The notes under the pieces: generated by a model | Told to the model about the DNA's origin: nothing | What the model saw: the letters and a program-made list of their open reading frames with translations, nothing else | Databases searched by the model: none | Assembly: GCA_963825625.1 (NCBI GenBank) | Contig: CAWGUF010000017.1 | Coordinates: 62,001 to 126,000 of the forward strand | Length of the DNA: 64,000 nucleotides | Reading direction: 5' to 3' | Origin: CAMDPA01 sp963825625 | Lineage (GTDB): Bacteria; Pseudomonadota; Alphaproteobacteria; Rhizobiales; Hyphomicrobiaceae | Part shown: positions 1 to 6,480 of the stretch, piece after piece | How positions within the stretch are numbered: the stretch's first letter is position 1 | Layout of the letters: each line of letters starts with the position of its first letter | Program-made: the position numbers and the translations under genes

Positions 1-619
1 GCTGGCCATTCAGCTGCTGATCGCGGCGTGGCTGGCCAACAAGGCATGCTGCATCATCGACCTTGATCCGCAGCGCTCGGCGGAGCATTGGGCCGACCTT
101 CGCGCCCGCCTTCTCGGCATCCGCGCCCCGGCCATCGTCAGCTGTGAAGCCGACAAGCTCCGCGATGTCCTGGCGGCCGCGTCGCGAACGATGACTGAGA
201 TTGTCATCATGGATACGCCGCCGGTTGTGAACCGCGCGACCATTCTCGCGGCCGGCGAGGCACACGTGATTCTTGTTCCAACCCGCGCCTCGGTGCTCGA
301 CGAGTTTTCACTGCGCGAGACCCTGGACGTTCTGAAGGCATCGAAAGCAATTCGCCGTGCGCTTGTCGTCATCAACGCGGTTGAGGATGACAGCGATGAT
401 GAAGGCGAGCAGGCGATCTACGAAATCGCGGCCGAGTACGGCGTCAGCGTCGTCAAGACGCTGATCGAGAACGACCCCGAATACCGATCGGCATTGCGCG
501 AGGGCAAAGGCATTGTCGAGGCCGCGCCCAAATCGCATGCCGCACGCCAGATAAAGGCTTTGCTGCGTCTGCTCAGCAGGCGCGCACCGCGGGCCAGAAA
601 TACAGGTGGGGAGGAGTGA
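1..619 (+). CDS. ParA/Soj-type partition ATPase, 5' truncated
   Basis: Only the C-terminal 205 or so residues are present; the reading frame is open from base 2, so the Walker A motif lies left of the window. The visible part starts just after it and shows the ParA signature DLDPQRSAEHW, then the switch II/Walker B-like VIMDTPP, and a C-terminal half with the VLVPTRASVLDE pattern of plasmid-type ParA proteins. Such ATPases bind DNA non-specifically and segregate plasmids or other cargo. The stop codon overlaps or abuts a small ribbon-helix-helix gene, which is the usual ParA-plus-partner arrangement, and a TIR gene follows. This suggests an integrated plasmid or mobile-element remnant rather than the chromosomal parAB locus, since no ParB or gidA/gidB genes are nearby. 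An internal ATG at 191 is in frame but is not the real start. Confidence 0.85.
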   Translation, partial: LAIQLLIAAWLANKACCIIDLDPQRSAEHWADLRARLLGIRAPAIVSCEADKLRDVLAAASRTMTEIVIMDTPPVVNRATILAAGEAHVILVPTRASVLDEFSLRETLDVLKASKAIRRALVVINAVEDDSDDEGEQAIYEIAAEYGVSVVKTLIENDPEYRSALREGKGIVEAAPKSHAARQIKALLRLLSRRAPRARNTGGEE

Positions 620-621
620 GC

Positions 622-900
622 ATGAGCAATCGGAAGTCCGCCGACCTCGGCGATAGCGACAGGCTTAGAGAGCTGCAACTCAGCACCGGCAAGGAATATC
701 CGCCGGAGCCCGTGGCCGATCCGCAGGCCGACCAGCCTAAAGGCCGCCAGGGCATGAAGGGTGTCGTCATCTATCTCAGCCCTGCGCAAAAGGCCACGCT
801 GGCCCGCATCGCAAAGCGAGAGCGCAGAACCGTTCAGGAGCTCGGGACCGAGGCGATCAATCTGCTGTTTCAGAATCGCGGGGAAAAGCCGGTCGCCTGA
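622..900 (+). CDS. Small ribbon-helix-helix protein, probable ParA partner
   Basis: A 92-residue protein. The first 45 residues are polar and probably disordered; the rest (GVVIYLSPAQKATLARIA then RRTVQELGTEAINLLF) fits a ribbon-helix-helix DNA-binding fold, a beta strand followed by two helices. RHH proteins often act as the centromere-binding or autoregulatory partner of type Ib ParA ATPases. The ATG at 622 is chosen because GGGGAGG lies seven bases upstream. A GTG at 616 overlapping the parA stop is an alternative, but its spacing is too short. The gene is almost certainly cotranscribed with the truncated ParA. Function is inferred from fold and context. Confidence 0.7.
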   Translation: MSNRKSADLGDSDRLRELQLSTGKEYPPEPVADPQADQPKGRQGMKGVVIYLSPAQKATLARIAKRERRTVQELGTEAINLLFQNRGEKPVA

Positions 901-970
901 CGGCGGCGGGTCAGCATAAAGCGGAGAGACATCCGCGCACCGCGACAAAACGTGTGACAGGGTTTGTAAT

Positions 971-1537
971 ATGGCGCGTACACGGAAAAAATCGTCTGGA
1001 ACCGCAGGCCAGTCGTCCCGGAAGTCGGCTGGTCAGGTTCGCTCGGCCGCCGCCGCATTGGCGGTCGCAGCAGCCTCTCGCTCGCGCAGCGCAAAGCCTC
1101 GCCGCACGATGCGGGTGTTCATCTCCTACTCCCGGCGCAACCGCGCGACTGCAGCCAAATTTGCCCGCTGGCTGACGAAGCAAGGGTATGAGGTGTGGTG
1201 GGACTATGATCTTCTCGGCGGCGTGGACTTCGGCGAGCAGATCGAGCAGCAAATCAAGGCGTCTGACGTCGTGATTGTCATCTGGTCCGCGACGGCTGCG
1301 AAAAGTCGTCACGTAATCGATGAAGCCGACATGGGCCAGGAGGCCGGCAAGCTGCTGACCACCCACGTCCCGCGTTTTAACATTAAGCACATCCCGCTCG
1401 GCTTCAGGCGGCTGCAGTCGCTCCCCGTCGGCGATCGCGACCGCATACTCCTGTCGTTGGACAGGTTCAAGGCGCGCCGCACAACGACGAGGCGAAAGCG
1501 CTCGGCCAGCGATGCCATTCAGGCTGCCAACTGTTGA
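971..1537 (+). CDS. TIR-domain protein
   Basis: A 188-residue protein with a basic, Ser/Ala/Arg-rich extension (residues 1-46) followed by a TIR domain beginning MRVFISYSRRN (47-57). Further TIR features are the WWDYDLLGG loop (76-84), the hydrophobic SDVVIVIWS strand (98-106), and SRHVIDE (112-118), where Glu118 matches the catalytic glutamate of NAD-cleaving TIRs in the S-x-W-V-x-x-E pattern, with His in place of Trp. Bacterial TIR domains hydrolyse or cyclise NAD in antiphage systems (Thoeris, CBASS, TIR-STING) or act in host interaction. No sensor domain is attached, and the neighbours are ParA and a small RHH protein. It lies 70 bases after the RHH gene and could belong to the same transcript. 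The role is not proven; a second in-frame ATG at 1109 would give a bare TIR domain. Confidence 0.8.
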   Translation: MARTRKKSSGTAGQSSRKSAGQVRSAAAALAVAAASRSRSAKPRRTMRVFISYSRRNRATAAKFARWLTKQGYEVWWDYDLLGGVDFGEQIEQQIKASDVVIVIWSATAAKSRHVIDEADMGQEAGKLLTTHVPRFNIKHIPLGFRRLQSLPVGDRDRILLSLDRFKARRTTTRRKRSASDAIQAANC

Positions 1538-1591
1538 AGCGCCGAACGCTTGTTCACGCACCGCAAACCGAAAAGGTGCACTGCAAGGGTA

Positions 1592-2500
1592 CTACGCCTT
1601 CTGGCCAGCCGGCCGTCTGAATTCGGGCGACGAGGCCTGCCCCCAGATATCGCGCGGCAGCGATGGGTCCCACACCATTGGCTTTTGCGGCCGGTGTCGA
1701 TGCCACGGCCGCGGCTCGAAATATTCGAGTTCCTCGTCGTAGATGCGGTCGAGATCACAGAACAATTCGATGATCTGGTCGTCCGGGTTGCGGTGGTAGA
1801 CAGCAACGTTATGGCCCGGCCCATGTCGCACCGGCCCCCACAGGATGTCCTTGCGCTCGCGCCCCAGCACGTCGCATGCCTGCCCCAGATGCGCGTGGTC
1901 TTTCAGTTCGAACGCGATGTGCTGCATGGCATGCGAGTCGCCGCGCAGGAAGTTGACCGTGTGATGGTCGGCGCCACATCGCATGAACACGAAATAGTCG
2001 CCGATCCAGTCCGACACGCGAAACCCCAGCACCTTGGCGTACCATTCCGACATTGCCTTGGGATCGGGGTAGTAGAAGGCGATATGGCCCAGCTTGAACG
2101 GAGCGACTCCTGCGCCAGGCTCGCCGACATCGAGAAACGACCAGTCCCAGAACAGATCGATATTCGTACCCTTGAGGTCCTTGAAGGTGAGCTGCAGCTT
2201 CACGCCCGGCAGCGGATCGGAGCAGGCTTGGCTGTCGATGCCGTGCGCCGCCAGATGCTTTTGCACCTCGGTTACGCTGGTATCACGCGGCATTTCGAAC
2301 GCCAGCCGGTCACAGCTCTGTGCATCGGCCTTTTCCAGCACGATCGAAAGCTGGCCGACCCGCGATGCCAGACACACCCGCCCGGCAGAACGATCGACGG
2401 GAACAAGGCCGAGCACTTTGGCGTAGTAGTCGGTTTGCCCGTCCAGGTCAGGGGTCTTGAAAGTGGCGTGCCCTGCGCGCTTTGGCCTGAACGTTGGCAT
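1592..2500 (-). CDS. VOC-superfamily (extradiol dioxygenase-like) protein
   Basis: A 302-residue protein built of two VOC/glyoxalase modules (about residues 8-125 and 138-255). The second module carries the metal-ligand pattern of type I extradiol ring-cleaving dioxygenases: His in LGHIAFYY, His in MQHIAFEL and Glu in QIIELFCD. Members cleave catecholic rings next to a hydroxyl using Fe(II) or Mn(II), though some relatives are isomerases or lyases. ATG 2500 is preferred over an upstream TTG because GGAGAGG sits directly upstream. The gene ends a minus-strand run with a second VOC gene 14 bases upstream, so the two are probably cotranscribed. The exact substrate cannot be read from sequence. 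Confidence 0.8.
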   Translation of the reverse strand: MPTFRPKRAGHATFKTPDLDGQTDYYAKVLGLVPVDRSAGRVCLASRVGQLSIVLEKADAQSCDRLAFEMPRDTSVTEVQKHLAAHGIDSQACSDPLPGVKLQLTFKDLKGTNIDLFWDWSFLDVGEPGAGVAPFKLGHIAFYYPDPKAMSEWYAKVLGFRVSDWIGDYFVFMRCGADHHTVNFLRGDSHAMQHIAFELKDHAHLGQACDVLGRERKDILWGPVRHGPGHNVAVYHRNPDDQIIELFCDLDRIYDEELEYFEPRPWHRHRPQKPMVWDPSLPRDIWGQASSPEFRRPAGQKA

Positions 2501-2514
2501 GTCCTCTCCACGGC

Positions 2515-2925
2515 TCAAGATTTGGGTGGGCCTTTCAGCTCCACGCGGTTGCCTTCCGGATCCTCGAGGTAGATCGATGGACCTCGTCCATCCGCACCGT
2601 ATCTGTCGGCCACTTCGCCGTACGCGACACCGTGCTTGTCCAGGTGATGCTTGATGGCCTCGGGATCGAATGGTTCGATGCGCAGGCAGAAGTGCTCCAT
2701 ATTGGGATCGCGAACCGACTGGCTCGCCGCTTCGCTAGTTGCGCTCGAGCCCGGAACGATGTCGATCAGCGATCTCCCTGCCCGCAATTGCGTCAGCTTG
2801 ATGCGTTCCTGCCGAAGCTCCAACGGACAGCCGAGAACCTCCGTGTAGAACCGCTCCAGCGTGTCGGGATCGGTCGCGCGCAGCACGACGTGATCTATGT
2901 CTCTGATGGCGAATGGCCGTGGCAT
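2515..2925 (-). CDS. Small VOC/glyoxalase-family protein
   Basis: A single-module VOC protein of 136 residues. It begins with IRDIDHVVLRATD, where the His is a likely metal ligand, includes MEHFCLRIEPF with a second His, and ends with IYLEDPEGNRVELKG, the usual C-terminal Glu-bearing strand. This is the glyoxalase I / fosfomycin-resistance / bleomycin-resistance fold, in which a dimer forms a metal site for isomerisation, lyase or ring-opening chemistry. The start is supported by GGAGGCGAG just upstream. It lies between a hypothetical gene and the larger VOC protein in the same orientation, which suggests a shared degradation pathway. The family is certain; the reaction is not. Confidence 0.8.
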   Translation of the reverse strand: MPRPFAIRDIDHVVLRATDPDTLERFYTEVLGCPLELRQERIKLTQLRAGRSLIDIVPGSSATSEAASQSVRDPNMEHFCLRIEPFDPEAIKHHLDKHGVAYGEVADRYGADGRGPSIYLEDPEGNRVELKGPPKS

Positions 2926-3024
2926 CGTCTCGCCTCCGTATTGGCCTCCGTTGCAGCCCAGCCGGCACGATACCGTGCCTGCTATCCTCGCCGTCGTCAA
3001 TGCGCGTACCGTGGCAATGCCCTG

Positions 3025-3450
3025 TCAGCCGCGACGGTAGGGATAGCAGCGCGCCGGATCGAGCTTGTAGCCGGTGTGCCTGCCAAGCAGGGCGATGGCC
3101 TCGCTGTAGTCCGGGTAGGGATCGGCATTCGTGTGACCGACGATGATCGGCCGCAGCTCTTTCTCGCCGAGGCCCTTGGGCGGCAGCATTGCCGTAACCA
3201 GTGGCTTGCCTTCGTTGTCGCGCAACGTAACGAACACCGGCATCGACTTCTGGATGTGCCCCTTCAGCCCGATCTTCTGTTCGATGACGCGCATCCCTTT
3301 CGGCGGCACGTAGCTGCGCTCGGCATCCTCGTATGCCTGCTTGAAGAACTTGTCGACGGCATGATTCATCGCTTCCGCCTCTACCGCGGCTTCCGCTTGC
3401 GTCTCGATCCGGAACCACGTGTAAGGAGGCGCATCACATACGTACTGCAT
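3025..3450 (-). CDS. Hypothetical protein in a catabolic gene run
   Basis: A 141-residue soluble protein that I do not recognise. It has no signal peptide or membrane segment. Notable stretches are PPKGMRVIEQKIG, MPVFVTLRDNEGKP and LRPIIVGHTNADPYPDYSEA; the C terminus is basic. ATG 3450 is chosen because AGGTGAGG stands just upstream, while the in-frame GTG nine bases earlier does not have a good ribosome site. It lies between the GrdB-like gene and two VOC genes with the same orientation, so a role in the same pathway is likely, but nothing in the sequence gives the reaction. Confidence 0.65.
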   Translation of the reverse strand: MQYVCDAPPYTWFRIETQAEAAVEAEAMNHAVDKFFKQAYEDAERSYVPPKGMRVIEQKIGLKGHIQKSMPVFVTLRDNEGKPLVTAMLPPKGLGEKELRPIIVGHTNADPYPDYSEAIALLGRHTGYKLDPARCYPYRRG

Positions 3451-3563
3451 CGCCCTCACCTTCGATGTCGTCGCTGTCTGAAGCCGCGCTCGCGCAGGCT
3501 TTTGGGAACTATCCTCAGGATAGCGCCCGACGATGATGAAATCGAGGCCGATTTACAAGTCCG

Positions 3564-4487
3564 CTAAGGCTTTGTCTGCAGGCCGGCATCCGCCCGCAGT
3601 TGTTCGGCAACCGCCTTTTCCCGATCGAATGCGGCGCGGCGGCGCGCAATCTCGTCTGGCGACAGCCGGGCAATGTTCGAATAGTCGAGCTTCCAGCCGT
3701 GGTCGGGGCTCCATTCCAGCGGCGATTGCATCGTTGTTCGTGGCCCGGCCGCCGTCTCGAGCAAAGTCAGCGCCAACTCGAGCGTGGTGTCCTGGGAAGT
3801 CTTGTCGTTCGGTCGTCCCGCGCCGTTGCCAAGCGGAAAGTCACTGAACAGGAGGCGCGGCACGCCGACGTATTCAACGATGTCCTTGGCACAGCCCATG
3901 ATGACGGTCGCGATGCCGTTATCTTCCAGAGCGCGTGCAGCAAGACTGACGCTTTGGTGACAGACCGGGCAGTTCGGCACCAGCACCGCCGCATCGACCG
4001 CATCGGCTGCGGCAAGTGCCAGCAACGCGGGACAATCGGTTTCCAGAGTCACGCGCTGGCTGCGATTGGTCGGCAGGCCGAAGAAGCGAGGCGCCAACTC
4101 GCCGATCCGCCCGCGAGCGGCCGCGCGTCTCATCGCGGCGAGTGGGAAATAGCTGCCGATGTCCTCCGCAGTCGTATGATCTCGATCTATGGCCACATGG
4201 CTGATGCGCAGATCGTGCTCGCGCGCTGTGTCGCCGGCATAGACCTTGTAGAATTTCGCTGCCGCATTGTAGGGCGCGCCGGGGCCCTGTTCGCCCGCAT
4301 CCGGCCGGTAAGGTGCCGCCGTCGTGATGATTGCAACCCGGCATTGCCCGAGCGGCCTGGCAAGCGTCTTGAACGGAACATCCTCGTGGTGCGCCCATGC
4401 GTAGGGCGCACCATAGCCGAGGCCCTGGTAGTAGCTCCGGATGCGCTCCAGGTATGCGATCGGCTCTTTCGACGCGGCCGGACCCAT
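3564..4487 (-). CDS. Glycine/betaine/proline reductase component B-like protein
   Basis: A 307-residue protein resembling the GrdB/PrdB family, the selenoprotein B subunits of glycine, sarcosine, betaine and D-proline reductases. The matching features are RRAAARGRIGELAPRFFG, a central DAAVLVPNCPVCHQS region and IATVIMGCAKDIVEYVGVPR. Classical family members carry selenocysteine at the central site; here there is a plain CPVC pair, and no in-frame UGA is seen. Aerobic proteobacteria carry such selenium-free homologues whose function is unknown. The start at 4487 has AGAAGGG six bases upstream. It lies downstream of a 3-hydroxyisobutyrate-dehydrogenase-like gene, with 64 bases between them, and upstream of the VOC genes. 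A reductive or lyase role in the local pathway is an inference. Confidence 0.65.
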   Translation of the reverse strand: MGPAASKEPIAYLERIRSYYQGLGYGAPYAWAHHEDVPFKTLARPLGQCRVAIITTAAPYRPDAGEQGPGAPYNAAAKFYKVYAGDTAREHDLRISHVAIDRDHTTAEDIGSYFPLAAMRRAAARGRIGELAPRFFGLPTNRSQRVTLETDCPALLALAAADAVDAAVLVPNCPVCHQSVSLAARALEDNGIATVIMGCAKDIVEYVGVPRLLFSDFPLGNGAGRPNDKTSQDTTLELALTLLETAAGPRTTMQSPLEWSPDHGWKLDYSNIARLSPDEIARRRAAFDREKAVAEQLRADAGLQTKP

Positions 4488-4551
4488 GGCGCACCCTTCT
4501 TCATGTTGGAAGGGGACAGCGTTGTGCAGCCGTCCCCGCGCCTGCAGCGGC

Positions 4552-5503
4552 CTACTCCAGCCCGGTCGGCGTCGGCACGTTATCCGGCTCCAGCTTGATG
4601 CCGGATTGCATGGCAATGGTCTCCAACAGAGCTGCAAAATCCTTCTGCAGGTAGGCCTCCCCTTCCGGCCTGAGGAATGCCGTGCCGTAGTGCGCCTGGA
4701 TCGCCTGCCTGGCCGCTGCGGTCACCGGCATTGGCACATTGAGATCGTGTCCGGCGGCAAGCCCCAGGTCGAGATCCTTCAGCAGCAATTCATGCGTGAA
4801 CGTCGTCGTCCAGTCGAGGTTGACGAGTGCATTGGACTTGTAGCGGGTGAACATCGAGCCCATGACGGAATTGTTCATGAACTCCAGGAACGCATGCCGC
4901 GGCACGCCGAGCTTCTGTGCCATCACCGTGATCTCGCACAGGTTCTGGATCACGACGCCCAGCATCACGTTGTGCGCGATCTTGCAGATGCGCGACAACT
5001 CGCCCTCGCCGACATAGGACGTGCCGCGCGGACAGAACACGTCGATCATCGGCTTGACTTTGTCGAATGCCGCCTTTGGTCCCGATGCCACCGCCGAAAG
5101 CTTGCCGGCCTTGATCACCTTGGCATTGCCGCTGACTGGGCACGTGACGAATTCCGCACCCTTTTCTGCCAGCTTGGCGCGGATATCAGCCGACTTCGTC
5201 GACCGAGATCGACGAGCAGTCGACGACAATCTTCGGCATCTTGCCCTTTGACCCGACGCCGTTGGCGCCAAACAGCACCTCGTCCACGTCTTTGCCAGCC
5301 GAGACCATCACGAACAGCACATCGCGTCCCGCCAGGTCGGATGGCGTATCCACGAGCTTGCCGCCCTGCGCGACCAGCGGCTCGGCCTTCGATTTCGTCC
5401 GGTTCCAGATCGAGACGTCATGGCCGGCCTTGATCAGCCGCCGTGCCATCTCCTCGCCCATGCGGCCGAGGCCGATCCATCCGATTGTATTGGAGGTGGT
5501 CAT
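4552..5503 (-). pseudogene. 3-hydroxyisobutyrate dehydrogenase-like gene with one frameshift
   Basis: Two overlapping frames together make a complete NAD(P)-dependent beta-hydroxyacid dehydrogenase of about 316 residues. The N-terminal part (5503 down to about 5195) has the Rossmann motif IGLGRMGEEMARRLIKAG and the DCSSIS substrate motif. It then runs into a stop after SVDEVG. The second frame resumes with SADIRAKLAEKG, CPVSGNAKVIKAGKL and the catalytic-lysine region CKIAHNVMLG through to the end at 4552. The total length is one base more than a multiple of three, so one extra G near 5194 explains the break. The family oxidises 3-hydroxyisobutyrate, tartronate semialdehyde or related compounds. 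Either a recent pseudogene or a base-calling error. Same strand as the GrdB-like and VOC genes. Confidence 0.8.
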
Positions 5504-5539
5504 GTCTAGGGGTGTCCTCTCGGTTGGCGGCTGGCCCGT

Positions 5540-5839
5540 TCAGCCAGGCAGGTGCCGCTTGAAGTCCATGGCTGCGTGGAGAACGCGCACGACGATCACG
5601 TTGCCTTCGTCTGTGCGTTCGAAAAAGATGGCGTGCTCTCTGCAATTCACTCGGAAGAACGATCGCGTGCGGCCCGCCACCGGACGCCCGATGCGGGGGT
5701 CTTCGCCGATCCGCGCGAAACAGCCCTCGAGGTCTCGGCGATAGACCTCGGCGACGGTCTCGCCGAAATTTTCGATCGAGTATATGAACGCGCCTTCGAG
5801 GTCCATCTCGGCGCGGCGTGATAGGCGCACCTCAGGCAT
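5540..5839 (-). CDS. parE: ParE/RelE-superfamily toxin
   Basis: A 99-residue toxin of the ParE branch of the RelE fold: VRLSRRAEMDLEGAFIYSIENFG near the N terminus, the RIGRPVAGRTRSFFRVNCREHAIFFE core, and the C-terminal strand VIVVRVLHAAMDFKRHL with the Arg and His typical of active ParE-like toxins. ParE toxins usually poison DNA gyrase. The start codon lies inside the 3' end of the antitoxin gene (8-base overlap), so translation is coupled. It is placed between a frameshifted dehydrogenase gene and an interspersed repeat, a common position for toxin-antitoxin pairs. Autoregulation by the antitoxin is expected from the family. Confidence 0.9.
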   Translation of the reverse strand: MPEVRLSRRAEMDLEGAFIYSIENFGETVAEVYRRDLEGCFARIGEDPRIGRPVAGRTRSFFRVNCREHAIFFERTDEGNVIVVRVLHAAMDFKRHLPG

Positions 5840-6071
5840 GGCGAAGCTTGGCCTTTGCCTTGGCGGCCTGCCAGATGTCGTCGAGCGAGCGGTCGCTGAC
5901 GCCGCTGGCTGCGCCTTCTTCCAGCGCCTCGATCAAGTCCTGATTGACGTCCTGGTCGCGCCGGACGAGGTCGCGCAGGTAATCGCCGGCATCGGCATAT
6001 CGACCCGATCGAACCTGGGCCTCGACCCACTCCTTCATCGCTTCGGGCATCGTCACCTGAAGATTGGCCAT
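5832..6071 (-). CDS. parD: ParD-type antitoxin
   Basis: A 79-residue protein with the CopG/ParD ribbon-helix-helix N terminus (ANLQVTMPEAMKEWVEAQV, RSGRYADAGDYLRDLVRRD) and a toxin-wrapping C-terminal tail. It binds and neutralises the ParE toxin encoded immediately downstream and normally represses the shared promoter. The ATG at 6071 is used because homologous antitoxins begin with this MAN(L/V)xVTMP pattern; upstream codons run into the interspersed palindromic repeat. The ribosome site is weak (ACAACCTC before ATG). Confidence 0.9.
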   Translation of the reverse strand: MANLQVTMPEAMKEWVEAQVRSGRYADAGDYLRDLVRRDQDVNQDLIEALEEGAASGVSDRSLDDIWQAAKAKAKLRHA

Positions 6072-6090
6072 GAGGTTGTTTCTCGCTTCG

Positions 6091-6198
6091 CTAGAGCATT
6101 TTCCACCAAAGTGGGTCCCGGTTTGGTGCAGAAAATGCGACAAAAACAAAGGACTCTAGAGCGCATTCATGATTCAACTGAACTGGAATGCGCTCTAG
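6091..6198. repeat. Interspersed palindromic repeat, copy 1
   Basis: A 108-base element bounded by CTAGAGC and GCTCTAG. Its right half is a strong hairpin: a 13-base perfect stem (CTAGAGCGCATTC at 6156-6168 paired with GAATGCGCTCTAG at 6186-6198). The left half contains the TTTTCCACCAAAGTGGGTCCCGG-like block, of which CATTTTC and GAAAATG form a second stem. I recall very similar elements scattered through Rhizobiales genomes. A second copy lies at 28031-28135. It sits just upstream of parD, so it may affect its transcription or message stability. Confidence 0.75.
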
Positions 6199-6237
6199 GA
6201 TGCCGGCCTATCGCTGCTTGTTATGGGGCAATGCTGT

Positions 6238-6462
6238 CTAAGTGACGTCATCTATAAGCCCTGCGTTCATAAGCCAGCTTTTCACCCGCTGCCACGTGTC
6301 GCCTGAGGCCCTGAAACTCAACAAATCTGGCCTTTCCCGAGAAAGCCACCCGTAGAACAACAATGCTTGGTGCACGGCGACCGTGTTGCCGCCCGCATGA
6401 TGATCAGACTTCCACTTCTGGAAAGCCGACAAGATGGCTGACCGCGCATCATCCTGCGTCAT
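6238..6462 (-). CDS. Small hypothetical protein
   Basis: A 74-residue soluble protein, rich in Trp (three), that I do not recognise. Its sequence (ILSAFQKWKSDH, ALLFYGWLSRERPDLLSFR, WQRVKSWLMNAGLIDD) looks like a compact helical domain and has normal protein composition. ATG 6462 has GGAG nine bases upstream. It lies 18 bases downstream of the frameshifted peptidase gene and in the same orientation, so it could be its last cistron. No function is proposed. Confidence 0.55.
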   Translation of the reverse strand: MTQDDARSAILSAFQKWKSDHHAGGNTVAVHQALLFYGWLSRERPDLLSFRASGDTWQRVKSWLMNAGLIDDVT

Positions 6463-6480
6463 AGGTGCGATCTCCAGAGC

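Noticed and set aside
1550..2572. Plus-strand open frame of 340 codons over the VOC gene
   Set aside because: It runs opposite to a VOC gene with metal-ligand motifs and a good ribosome site; its own product has no recognisable family.
3950..4020. Selenocysteine (UGA) in the GrdB-like gene
   Set aside because: The expected site encodes an ordinary CPVC pair and no in-frame UGA is present, so the protein does not need selenium.
5194..5194. Programmed frameshift in the dehydrogenase gene
   Set aside because: No slippery heptamer or downstream structure is evident at GACGAAGTCGG, and the family does not use recoding, so an indel or error is more likely.
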